Source of the DNA: Dehalococcoidia bacterium
Lineage (GTDB): Bacteria; Chloroflexota; Dehalococcoidia; Dehalococcoidales; UBA2162
Direction: 5' to 3'
DNA: 64,000 nucleotides
Assembly (NCBI GenBank): GCA_011191975.1
Contig: DUFA01000116.1
Span: 1 to 64,000 of the forward strand
Shown here: positions 18,483 to 25,494 of the stretch, piece by piece
Layout of the letters: every line of letters starts with the position of its first letter
Numbering within the stretch: position 1 is the first letter of the stretch
Notes under the pieces: generated by a model
Database searches by the model: none
What the model was told of the DNA's origin: nothing
The model's input: the letters and a program-made list of their open reading frames with translations, nothing else
Program-made: the position numbers and the translations under genes

Positions 18483-19463
18483 CTAACCTAATCCCAAGCC
18501 TTCAACAGGACTTCCCCCATTTCTGTGAGCTTCGATAGCTTCCTCTTGTTTTAATCCTTGAGTATACCTTCTACTCATTTCGAGTGATTCATGCCTTAGA
18601 AATAGCTGAAGTAAAAAAGAATCTCTCGTCCCTCTAAGGTATTGTAGGGCCGCAGTGTGACGTAAACGGTGTATTCCTCCCGGACTGTGAACTCCTGCCC
18701 GAACTTTCAATCGTTTGAGCCAGCTTTTTAAACCTTCGATTGAAAATGCATTTCCTTCTTCTGTAATCCAAAAGTAATTGGTTTTAGCTCGCAATTTCCT
18801 TTGTATTTCCCAATTCCATAAAACCTTCGCGGTTATAGAAGAAAATGGTGCTATTCCTTTCTTGTTACCTTTACCAAGAATATGTAGTATCCTGTTGTTA
18901 AGATCGACGTCATTTATTTTAAGTCCAATCATTTCTCCTAGGCGGGTTGCAGAATCAATAAAAAGCAGGAGCATTCCCTTGTTTCGAATTCCAGTAAAAT
19001 AAGCATTAGTTTTCATATCAAGCTCGCAGACGGCTAATAATCGTTGTAGCTCTTCAACTGTGTATGGTTGTATTTGTGGTTCGGATGGTTGTTTGAAATG
19101 GATTGTTGCCAAAGGGCTGGAGTCAAGGAAACCTTCTTCAATAGCCCAGTTGAACAAACGCCGTAAAGTCCTGAAATATGGCCATGCTGACGACGGTTTG
19201 CTGTGCCTTGTTATTTGTGTACCATTTCCAGCACCGTGTGTATATGTTCGAGAAGCTACATATGCTAAAAATTCTCTTATATGCTGGGATTCTATTTGAT
19301 GAATCTTATCAGGCCAATTATGATCGTTAACATAATTTAGAAAATGCTGGAGGTTATTGGTATAATATTCGTAAGTTCTGACCGCTTTACCGTCCGCTTG
19401 GAGTGAAAACAAAAAACCTTCCACCAAATCCTTTGTATCGATACGATTTGTTTGTTTTTTCAA
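18483..19463 (-). CDS. Tyrosine recombinase/integrase of a tRNA-associated island
   Basis: 326 residues, full two-domain integrase. Residues about 10-110 form the SAM-like core-binding domain, and about 130-310 the catalytic domain. Active-site residues are Arg174 (ATRLGE), Lys198 or Lys201 (GKGNKKG), His265 and Arg268 (HRLRH), His291 (LRHES) and Tyr300 (SRRYTQ). The best-fitting start is TTG 19463 with a poor ribosome binding site. The gene begins about 108 bases beyond the 3' end of tRNA-Gly(CCC), the classic place for an island integrase that uses the tRNA 3' end as its attachment site. The element would then extend leftward. Confidence 0.92.
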   Translation of the reverse strand: MKKQTNRIDTKDLVEGFLFSLQADGKAVRTYEYYTNNLQHFLNYVNDHNWPDKIHQIESQHIREFLAYVASRTYTHGAGNGTQITRHSKPSSAWPYFRTLRRLFNWAIEEGFLDSSPLATIHFKQPSEPQIQPYTVEELQRLLAVCELDMKTNAYFTGIRNKGMLLLFIDSATRLGEMIGLKINDVDLNNRILHILGKGNKKGIAPFSSITAKVLWNWEIQRKLRAKTNYFWITEEGNAFSIEGLKSWLKRLKVRAGVHSPGGIHRLRHTAALQYLRGTRDSFLLQLFLRHESLEMSRRYTQGLKQEEAIEAHRNGGSPVEGLGLG

Positions 19464-19570
19464 TATTCATTGCGGTCAGCCCTATTTATTTTTCATCCGA
19501 GGCAGAGGGTCGTGGCCAGTCTTGTTACAGCTACAACCGGTCTACCTAGGCAGATGGTCACCCAACTTTA

Positions 19571-19645
19571 TGGAGCGGGAGACGAGGCTCGAACTCGCGA
19601 CCCTCTGCTTGGGAAGCAGATGCTCTACCACTGAGCTACTCCCGC
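19571..19645 (-). tRNA. tRNA-Gly (anticodon CCC), CCA encoded
   Basis: Reading the minus strand from 19645, acceptor GCGGGAG pairs with CTCCCGC, and the D-arm contains AGCTCAGTGGTAGAGC. The anticodon arm is TCTGC-TTCCCAA-GCAGA with anticodon CCC, and the T-arm contains GTTCGAGCC. The 3' end is T-CCA. All four arms pair well. It reads GGG codons for glycine. The integrase gene starts just downstream, so the tRNA 3' half is the likely chromosomal attachment site. Confidence 0.95.
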
Positions 19646-20047
19646 ACCTGCGGTTACAGCAGGATTTTACGATAAATAGTGGCTAAATGCAAGTAAAAGT
19701 AAACTGCATGTGTTGCTTTGAATTGAGCCCTGTGCTAGACTTGGATATCCTTAACGGGAAATCGATCAATGACAGAGAAGTACTAGGCAACATGTTTTGC
19801 ATTGGATTCGCTCGATTACGCTGCTAACAGGCAGCGCTTGTCAGCTAGCCGCAAGACGGGTAATCAGCTACGTATTACCTTGGGGATTGTTGCCTATTAT
19901 TTTATCTTATTCACTTTTCAGCCTTTCCTCGTCTCGTAATTCTAATACCTGCATACGTCTGCTCGTTGTAATCTGTTTTAAAACCTGATTCAAGAAACAT
20001 TCACAGCGCTGCCTTTCACAAGTAATTCATTAATGGAGGTAGGTGTT
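19646..20047. other. Intergenic region with divergent promoters, no gene seen
   Basis: About 400 bases between tRNA-Gly (minus) and the methyltransferase gene (plus), so promoters for both should lie here. A 63-codon plus-strand frame (19797-19988) has no ribosome binding site and no coding character. The GGAGGT at 20035-20040 is the methyltransferase ribosome binding site. Confidence 0.5.
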
Positions 20048-20845
20048 GTGAGTTACAGGAATAAGGGTGTTTATTCACAGAATCAGATAGTAAACAGGCA
20101 GATACTGAAACGACTGGTCGACCAGACAGGTATACATGCAGGTGATACCGTCTATGATATCGGCTGCGGTACCGGGACGATAAGCCGTGTCCTGCTGGAA
20201 AAAGGAGCACGGGTGATCGGCGTTGAGAAGGACACAGATCTGTACTGGAAGTGCCGGGCGAAGTTTATAACCGAGGAAAGATTCGAGCTGTACCTCGACG
20301 ACTTCCTTTTACCAAAATCGATTGCGTTCCCGCCAAAAGAGTCCTACAAGGTATTTTCAAATATACCCTTTCTTCATACGGCCGGGATGATCGAAAAGCT
20401 GCTGTACTGCGATAATCCGCCGGAGGACTGCTACGTGGTGTTAGAGAAGAAAGCAGCGGAGAGATATACCGGGATCGGCGGCGAGACCTTGCAGTCGCTG
20501 CTGCTGAAACCACTGTTCTGGGCGGATATCATCTGGCATTTCAACGCCAGGGATTTCTTTCCGGTACCGGGAGTGGATATTGTGCTTGTCCAGTTTGAGA
20601 AGCGGCAGTGCCGGCTGGTATCAGCGAAAGATTATCCAGCATACCGGGAATTCGTTTCCTTTTTGAAGGATCGAGCAGACAGCCCAGTGAAGAAAGTGTT
20701 AACGGAACTCTTTACCTGGACGCAGTTCAGACGGCTTTCAAGGCTGGTTACTATCGATTATAGGGGAAATCCGGCAGAACTTAGTTTCACCCAGTATTTG
20801 GCGATATTCCAGTTTTATATGAGAAGTCGTTATTCTGTTATGTAG
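20048..20845 (+). CDS. Erm/KsgA-like rRNA adenine N6-methyltransferase family protein
   Basis: 265 residues starting at GTG 20048, seven bases after GGAGGT; an ATG at 20033 would lie before that site. Residues 36-47 hold the SAM-binding loop YDIGCGTGTIS, Glu60 follows strand 2, and the catalytic motif at 104-108 is SNIPF (NIPY in most relatives), followed by LHTAGMIEKLL. The N-terminal SQNQIVNRQIL matches the 'S-Q-N-F' start of the family. Erm enzymes dimethylate A2058 of 23S rRNA and give macrolide resistance, while KsgA acts on 16S rRNA. The length and lack of a long C-terminal domain favour an Erm-like or resistance-type enzyme, but the target cannot be fixed from sequence. It is monocistronic, with a strong terminator downstream. 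Confidence 0.8.
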   Translation: MSYRNKGVYSQNQIVNRQILKRLVDQTGIHAGDTVYDIGCGTGTISRVLLEKGARVIGVEKDTDLYWKCRAKFITEERFELYLDDFLLPKSIAFPPKESYKVFSNIPFLHTAGMIEKLLYCDNPPEDCYVVLEKKAAERYTGIGGETLQSLLLKPLFWADIIWHFNARDFFPVPGVDIVLVQFEKRQCRLVSAKDYPAYREFVSFLKDRADSPVKKVLTELFTWTQFRRLSRLVTIDYRGNPAELSFTQYLAIFQFYMRSRYSVM

Positions 20846-20913
20846 TTGTTTCATATGTTATTCCAGCGAAGGTTGGAATAGCCGGATTGCCTCGTTACAC
20901 TCATAATGAAAAT

Positions 20914-20942
20914 AAAGGATGACTCATGTCGAGTCATCCTTT
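20914..20942. terminator. Bidirectional intrinsic terminator
   Basis: A perfect 12-bp stem, AAAGGATGACTC at 20914-20925 with GAGTCATCCTTT at 20931-20942, has a five-base loop. It lies between the converging methyltransferase and carboxyltransferase genes, and the A/T ends serve both directions. Confidence 0.85.
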
Positions 20943-20964
20943 GATACTAACTTTAAATGAAGTA

Positions 20965-22536
20965 CTACAGATTAATATTCGAATATTTCCGCCAGGGACG
21001 GGCTTTGAAGTGTTTGTGGTCTTTGTCCTTGTCCTGGAGTATATCAAGGGCGCGGTTTATCATCTTGCGGGTATCAGACGGCATTATTACATCGTCGATG
21101 TAGCCGCGTTCGGCGCCGCAGTAAGGATTTTCATAGATATCCGCGTATTCCTGCATACGTTTCTCACGAGTCTGTTCCGGATTTTCCGATTCACGGATCT
21201 CACGGGCAAAGATTACGCTGGCAGCACTTTTTGCATCGACAATAGTCACCCTTGCGGTAGGCCAGGCGAATACAAGGTCGGCGCCGATTCCCTTATCCAA
21301 CATGCCATAATGGGCACCGGCATAGGACTTCCGTAGAATAACCGAGATCAATGGAACCGTTGCATCAGCCCAGGCGAAGAGCAGTTTGGCCCCGTGACGC
21401 AGAATTCCTTTCCAGTCCTGATCCGACCCGATAAGGTAGCCGGGACAGTCACCGAGTGTGACCATCGGGATATTGAACAGGTCGCAGAACCTGATGAACC
21501 TTGCTCCTTTATCGGCGGCATTTGTATCGATTGTCCCTGCAGCAACCATTGGCTGATTCGCCCAGAGACCGACAGTTCTGCCATTGAACCGGGCGAAGCC
21601 GGTGATCACCATCTTAGCATGGTCTTTCAGAATCTCATAGAAATAGCCGTTATCGGTTATTGATTCAATAACCTTATACATATTATAAGGCCTGATAGTA
21701 CTGTCCGGGATGATTGTATTCAATGAAGCGACTTCTCTTTCCGGGTTGTCATTACATTCAACTCGGGGTGGCATTTCCATATTGTTAGAGGGCAATAAAG
21801 ATAACAGCTCCTTTGCTTTATCAATGGCATCTTTATCATCTTCGGCGATGATGTGGGTCTGGCCGGATTTCATTGCATGTGCTCTCCAGCCGGAGAGCTC
21901 TTCCAGGGATATCTCCTCGCCAAGTTGGGCTTTAACGATAGCTGGTCCGGCAATGCCCATGTAGCCGGTATTTTTACACTGGATGAGGAAGTCCTGCATA
22001 ATAGGGTGGTATGCTTGCCCTCCGAGACATGGTCCCATCAGGAGTGCGATCTGGGGGATAATGCCGGAAGCACGTATCTGGGCTTTAAAAAGCATCCCAT
22101 AAGCTTCGAGGGTGTCCATACCTTCGTGGAGACGGGCACCACCCGAGTCGTTCATACCGACTATCGGCCAGCCCATCTGCTTGGCGAATTCTATGGCCCG
22201 GATCTCCTTAAGCCCGTGATACTCGCCAAAGGTGCCGGAAAGGGCCATATAGTCCTCGGCGAAGGTGACAACCGGTCTGCCGTTAACCAGACCCCAGCCG
22301 GTCACAACACCTTCCGCAGGGATTTCCCGTTTATCCATACCGAAGTGGGTAGTGCGGTGTTTTACGAAAAGACCGATCTCGGTAAACGTACCGGAATCAA
22401 AGAAGTAGTCTAAACGTTCCCTGGCCGTCCATTGACCACCCTCATGGCGCTTTTTAATAGCCTCAGGGCTGCCCATGCTTGTGATTTTTTCTCGCCTTTG
22501 CCGGTAATCATCGATAAGTTCCTGCGTCGTCGCCAT
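20965..22536 (-). CDS. Acyl-CoA carboxyltransferase subunit (PccB/MmdA type)
   Basis: 523-residue carboxyltransferase with the tandem crotonase-like fold of the propionyl-CoA carboxylase beta or methylmalonyl-CoA decarboxylase alpha subunit. Landmarks are RHEGGQWTARERLDYFFDSGTF at the N-terminus, the oxyanion segment MNDSGGARLHEGMDTL, GPCLGGQAYHP, and in the second half GDCPGYLIG, YAGAHYGM and FAWPTARVTIV. It would move CO2 between a biotin carrier and an acyl-CoA. No biotin carboxylase or carrier gene lies nearby, so its partners must be elsewhere. It follows two acyl-CoA dehydrogenase genes but is separated from them by a terminator hairpin. GAGGGGG precedes the ATG. Confidence 0.92.
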   Translation of the reverse strand: MATTQELIDDYRQRREKITSMGSPEAIKKRHEGGQWTARERLDYFFDSGTFTEIGLFVKHRTTHFGMDKREIPAEGVVTGWGLVNGRPVVTFAEDYMALSGTFGEYHGLKEIRAIEFAKQMGWPIVGMNDSGGARLHEGMDTLEAYGMLFKAQIRASGIIPQIALLMGPCLGGQAYHPIMQDFLIQCKNTGYMGIAGPAIVKAQLGEEISLEELSGWRAHAMKSGQTHIIAEDDKDAIDKAKELLSLLPSNNMEMPPRVECNDNPEREVASLNTIIPDSTIRPYNMYKVIESITDNGYFYEILKDHAKMVITGFARFNGRTVGLWANQPMVAAGTIDTNAADKGARFIRFCDLFNIPMVTLGDCPGYLIGSDQDWKGILRHGAKLLFAWADATVPLISVILRKSYAGAHYGMLDKGIGADLVFAWPTARVTIVDAKSAASVIFAREIRESENPEQTREKRMQEYADIYENPYCGAERGYIDDVIMPSDTRKMINRALDILQDKDKDHKHFKARPWRKYSNINL

Positions 22537-22578
22537 TTTCAGACCCCCTCGATTAATTTACGTTAAAATCCTTTTAAA

Positions 22579-22611
22579 AATTTACGTCCGCTTTTACGGC
22601 GGACGTAAATT
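22579..22611 (-). terminator. Intrinsic terminator between acyl-CoA dehydrogenase and carboxyltransferase genes
   Basis: A perfect 13-bp stem pairs 22579-22591 with 22599-22611. On the minus strand it is followed by a run of five T. It lies eight bases after the dehydrogenase stop, so most transcripts should end here, and the carboxyltransferase gene probably needs read-through or its own promoter in the short gap. Confidence 0.85.
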
Positions 22612-22619
22612 ACACTCAA

Positions 22620-23735
22620 TTAAAGCCCCATTTCTGAGGCTACAACCTCCCGGTAGTAGTCGGGACTCCCATAGGAGAGCGCCGCGGCTTTTCCCGTCCT
22701 GGTATAGTAATGCAGGTCATGGTCGATGGTGCAGCCAATAGCCCCGTGTATCTGGTGGGCGAGTGTGCTGACTCGTTCAAACGCCTCGGAAGCCCATGCC
22801 TTGGCTATGGCTACCTCTTTTGTTGCAGGAAGATCCTCGTTGAGTTTCCAGGCTGCTTCGTAAGTGCTGAACCGGGTACCATCCACATCTATCGCCATGT
22901 TGGCGCAGTAATGCTGGACGCTCTGGAAGCTGCCGATCGGGCGGTCGTACTGTACTCTCTCCTTGGCGTAATCCACGGTCAGGTCGAGACTCTGCTGCAT
23001 AGCGCCGATGATGGTGCAGCACTTGGCTACTGCTGCATATTCGACGGTTTCCCGGACTACTTCATTGCCTTTTCCAGCTTTACCAAGAATGTTGGCTTTC
23101 GGTACAACGACATTCTCGAATATTACTTCATTCAGCTTGTCGCCGGCTAGTGTCTTGAGCGGATTAATGGTAATACCATCACTTGTTGCATCGACTATGA
23201 ACACGGAAATATCATTGCCTGTCCTGGCGGCGCAGAGAATGTAGTCGGCAACATTGGCATCGGGAACGAACAACTTGGTGCCGGATATGGTGTAGGAATC
23301 GCCGTTTTCGTTTGCAGTGGCGTTTATCGAAGCGGCATCATATCCTCCACTCGCCTCTGTTATGGCAAAAGTAAAAATGGCTTCACCACCGGCTATTTTC
23401 GGTAGGTATTCCTGTTTCTGTTCGTCTGTGCCATAGTTAATTATGGGCAGGCTACCGAGAACGACTGTCGAGAAATACGGTCCGGGCATTGCGGCTCTGC
23501 CAATCTCTTCTATCAGGACTGCCAGGTCGAGAAAGGTCATCTCGCTTCCGCCATAGGCTTCGGGTATGATCAGGCCGGTCCAGCCGAGCTCAACCATTTC
23601 TTTCCAGAGTTCGGGAGAGTAACCTTTTTCATCTTCTTCTAGTTCCTTGACCAGTGTCTTGGGACATTTATCGGTAAGGAAGTCACGGGCCATCGTCCTG
23701 AGCATATCCTGTTCTTCTGTATAGTTAAAATCCAT
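22620..23735 (-). CDS. Acyl-CoA dehydrogenase (second of pair)
   Basis: 371-residue FAD-dependent dehydrogenase that would oxidise an acyl-CoA to the 2-enoyl-CoA. The fold order is visible: N-terminal helical domain (MDFNYTEEQDMLRTMARDFL), a beta domain with FAITEASGGYDAASI, and a C-terminal helical domain with QYDRPIGSFQSVQHYCANM and QIHGAIGCTIDHDLHYYTR. The usual catalytic Glu position is not clear, and the family member is divergent, as in steroid side-chain or other heteromeric dehydrogenases. Only 34 bases separate it from the upstream dehydrogenase gene. The two may form a heteromeric enzyme, which is inferred from pairing. Confidence 0.9.
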   Translation of the reverse strand: MDFNYTEEQDMLRTMARDFLTDKCPKTLVKELEEDEKGYSPELWKEMVELGWTGLIIPEAYGGSEMTFLDLAVLIEEIGRAAMPGPYFSTVVLGSLPIINYGTDEQKQEYLPKIAGGEAIFTFAITEASGGYDAASINATANENGDSYTISGTKLFVPDANVADYILCAARTGNDISVFIVDATSDGITINPLKTLAGDKLNEVIFENVVVPKANILGKAGKGNEVVRETVEYAAVAKCCTIIGAMQQSLDLTVDYAKERVQYDRPIGSFQSVQHYCANMAIDVDGTRFSTYEAAWKLNEDLPATKEVAIAKAWASEAFERVSTLAHQIHGAIGCTIDHDLHYYTRTGKAAALSYGSPDYYREVVASEMGL

Positions 23736-23769
23736 ATTGCACTCCTTTAAGAGATGATATTTTCAATCT

Positions 23770-24942
23770 CTAGCTGCTTGGTAATCCGAGTCCACGTGCG
23801 GCTATCACGTTTCTCAATACTTCCGAGGTTCCTGCCTGAAGGCTATACCCGGTCGAAGCGAGATAGGAGTGAGGACCCATACCCGTGATTGGCGCGTATT
23901 TGGACTCTGCCCATAATTGGCCGTACTGACCAAGTATGTCCATGGTAACACTGGCGAGCCGTCGCTCGAAAGCGGTACTGTATGCTTTGGCTTTTGCCGC
24001 TTCAACATTCGGAGCACGTCCTTCCTCCATCACCATTACTACCTTATAGGTAAGAAGGCGTCCTACCTCGAACTCTATCTGTAATTGAGCCAGTTTTTGG
24101 CGAATAAGGGTGTCTTCAGCGATCGGTTTACCATTCCGTTTAGTCTCTTTCGTGAATTTTAATATAGCATCGAAAAGCGGGTAGTTTCCCATTAGTCTTT
24201 CCATACCGGCTCTCTCGTAGTCAAGCTGATTGACCACCTGGTAAAAACCACGGTTTTTCTCTCCGATAAGGCAGGTACTCGGTATCCGGACTCCATCAAA
24301 AAACACTTCAGCCCAGGCAGTGCTGCCGGTGATGTCGATGGTGGGGGTGATGGTAACTCCGGGTCTGTCGGTCTCGAAAACGAACTCACTGATACCGCGG
24401 TGCTGTGGTGCGTCGGGATCGGTCCTGGCAACCACATATATAAAATTCATGAACATACCGCAGCTTGTCCACATCTTCTGTCCGTCAATTATGTATTCAT
24501 CTCCGCTTTCCGTCGCTTTGGTTCGTAGTGACGCGAGATCGGAACCTGCTTCTGGTTCGCTCAAACCGAGTCCGACATAAGCTTCACCAGCGATAATCTT
24601 GGGCAGCATCCATCGCTTCTGCTCTTCGGTTCCATAGCGGAGGACAGCGCCGCCAATCTGCCGGTCTGCAAACCAGTGACAGGCTGCCGGAGCACCGTAA
24701 CGAAGCATTTCCTCGGTGAGGATTAACCGGTCGATATGGCCACGTCCCTGTCCCCCGTATTCTATGGGCCAGGTAAGTCCAATCCAGCCTTTCCGGGAGA
24801 CTTTCTTGGTAAATTCGGGAGAATACCCCTGGATCCAGGCATCGCAGGCTGGCTGAAAAGTGCCCTGTTTGATCTCATCCTCTAGAAACTGTTGTACTTC
24901 CTGTCTGAATTTAGTCTGTTCTTTGGTGAATTCAAAATCCAT
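23770..24942 (-). CDS. Acyl-CoA dehydrogenase (first of pair)
   Basis: 390-residue acyl-CoA dehydrogenase. Landmarks are MDFEFTKEQTKFRQEVQQFL, the block WPIEYGGQGRGHIDRLILTEEML, the FAD/substrate loop GLSEPEAGSDLASLRT with GQKMWTS, and the C-terminal SLQAGTSEVLRNVIAARGLGLP. It starts at ATG 24942 with AAAGGAG upstream, and is first gene of the dehydrogenase pair. Pairing of a roughly 390-residue and a roughly 370-residue member is common where the two make an alpha2-beta2 enzyme acting on bulky or sterol-like CoA esters. Substrate here is unknown. The promoter must lie in the AT-rich divergent region to the right. Confidence 0.93.
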   Translation of the reverse strand: MDFEFTKEQTKFRQEVQQFLEDEIKQGTFQPACDAWIQGYSPEFTKKVSRKGWIGLTWPIEYGGQGRGHIDRLILTEEMLRYGAPAACHWFADRQIGGAVLRYGTEEQKRWMLPKIIAGEAYVGLGLSEPEAGSDLASLRTKATESGDEYIIDGQKMWTSCGMFMNFIYVVARTDPDAPQHRGISEFVFETDRPGVTITPTIDITGSTAWAEVFFDGVRIPSTCLIGEKNRGFYQVVNQLDYERAGMERLMGNYPLFDAILKFTKETKRNGKPIAEDTLIRQKLAQLQIEFEVGRLLTYKVVMVMEEGRAPNVEAAKAKAYSTAFERRLASVTMDILGQYGQLWAESKYAPITGMGPHSYLASTGYSLQAGTSEVLRNVIAARGLGLPSS

Positions 24943-25398
24943 ACGGTAATCTCCTTTATCCCGGTACGTTATTCTTAATTTGATATCTGGAAATTATTAG
25001 CATCAGTTTATTTACATAAAATATATGCAGCTAAGTTATAAAAAAACAGTATATCCGGTGCTATTTTAAGAGTGGTAAATACAGTATAATTCCCATATTT
25101 TCAGACCATTTTATGATACCAGATATTGCGTAAAAAAAAAAGGCGTTTATTTTGCGAAAGAAACACGAATTGTGATAAATGATGTGCTAAAAGTGTGCCA
25201 TCCCAGGTTATATAGCATCTATCTATTGACAATTATCACGAGTCGGCTTACACTACCGGTAATACGGGAGAAAACCGATTTAATTTTATTACCGTCAATA
25301 AAGGCGCTGGAGCTGCTGCGTTGATTTGATTGCAGTGCTTTTTTTATGTTTTAAAATATACTGACTGACTTATCGGTTCTTTCGGGAGGTGAAGATAT
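24943..25398. other. Divergent promoter region, no gene
   Basis: About 450 AT-rich bases between the minus-strand dehydrogenase gene and the plus-strand binding-protein gene. It contains an A10 run near 25133 and a good plus-strand promoter at 25226-25254. An imperfect hairpin followed by T7 (about 25315-25347) might attenuate transcription of the downstream leader. Confidence 0.5.
25226..25254 (+). promoter_or_regulatory. Sigma-70-type promoter for the orphan binding-protein gene
   Basis: TTGACA at 25226-25231 is followed after 17 bases by TACACT at 25249-25254. A start near 25261 would give a leader of about 230 bases, holding an imperfect hairpin with T7 and a 31-codon upstream frame. Confidence 0.55.
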
Positions 25399-25494
25399 GT
25401 GAGTGGCAATTCCTGTCGAGGTACCTGTGTCCCGGCAGTGGTATATAGTTTTTCTATGTGTGGTTTATTATTAACGGAAGGAGAGTCTATATGA
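25399..25494 (+). CDS. 31-codon upstream reading frame, coupled to the binding-protein gene
   Basis: GTG 25399 lies eight bases after GGAGGT (25385-25390) and opens a frame of 31 residues with three cysteines (Cys6, Cys10, Cys21). It ends in TGA at 25492-25494, overlapping the ATG of the lipoprotein gene as ATGA. An ATG two bases earlier in another frame is followed at once by TGA. Its own strong ribosome binding site and the stop-start overlap suggest real translation and coupling to the downstream gene. The peptide may have no function beyond that. It is too short for any coding statistics to help. Confidence 0.35.
   Translation: MSGNSCRGTCVPAVVYSFSMCGLLLTEGESI

Noticed and set aside
19502..19608. 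11-base inverted repeat GCAGAGGGTCG shared by the integrase upstream region and tRNA-Gly
   Set aside because: Inverted rather than direct, and short. It does not show an attachment-site duplication by itself.
19797..19988. Possible leader peptide for the Erm-like gene
   Set aside because: No ribosome binding site, too long for a classical erm leader, and no alternative hairpins were obvious.
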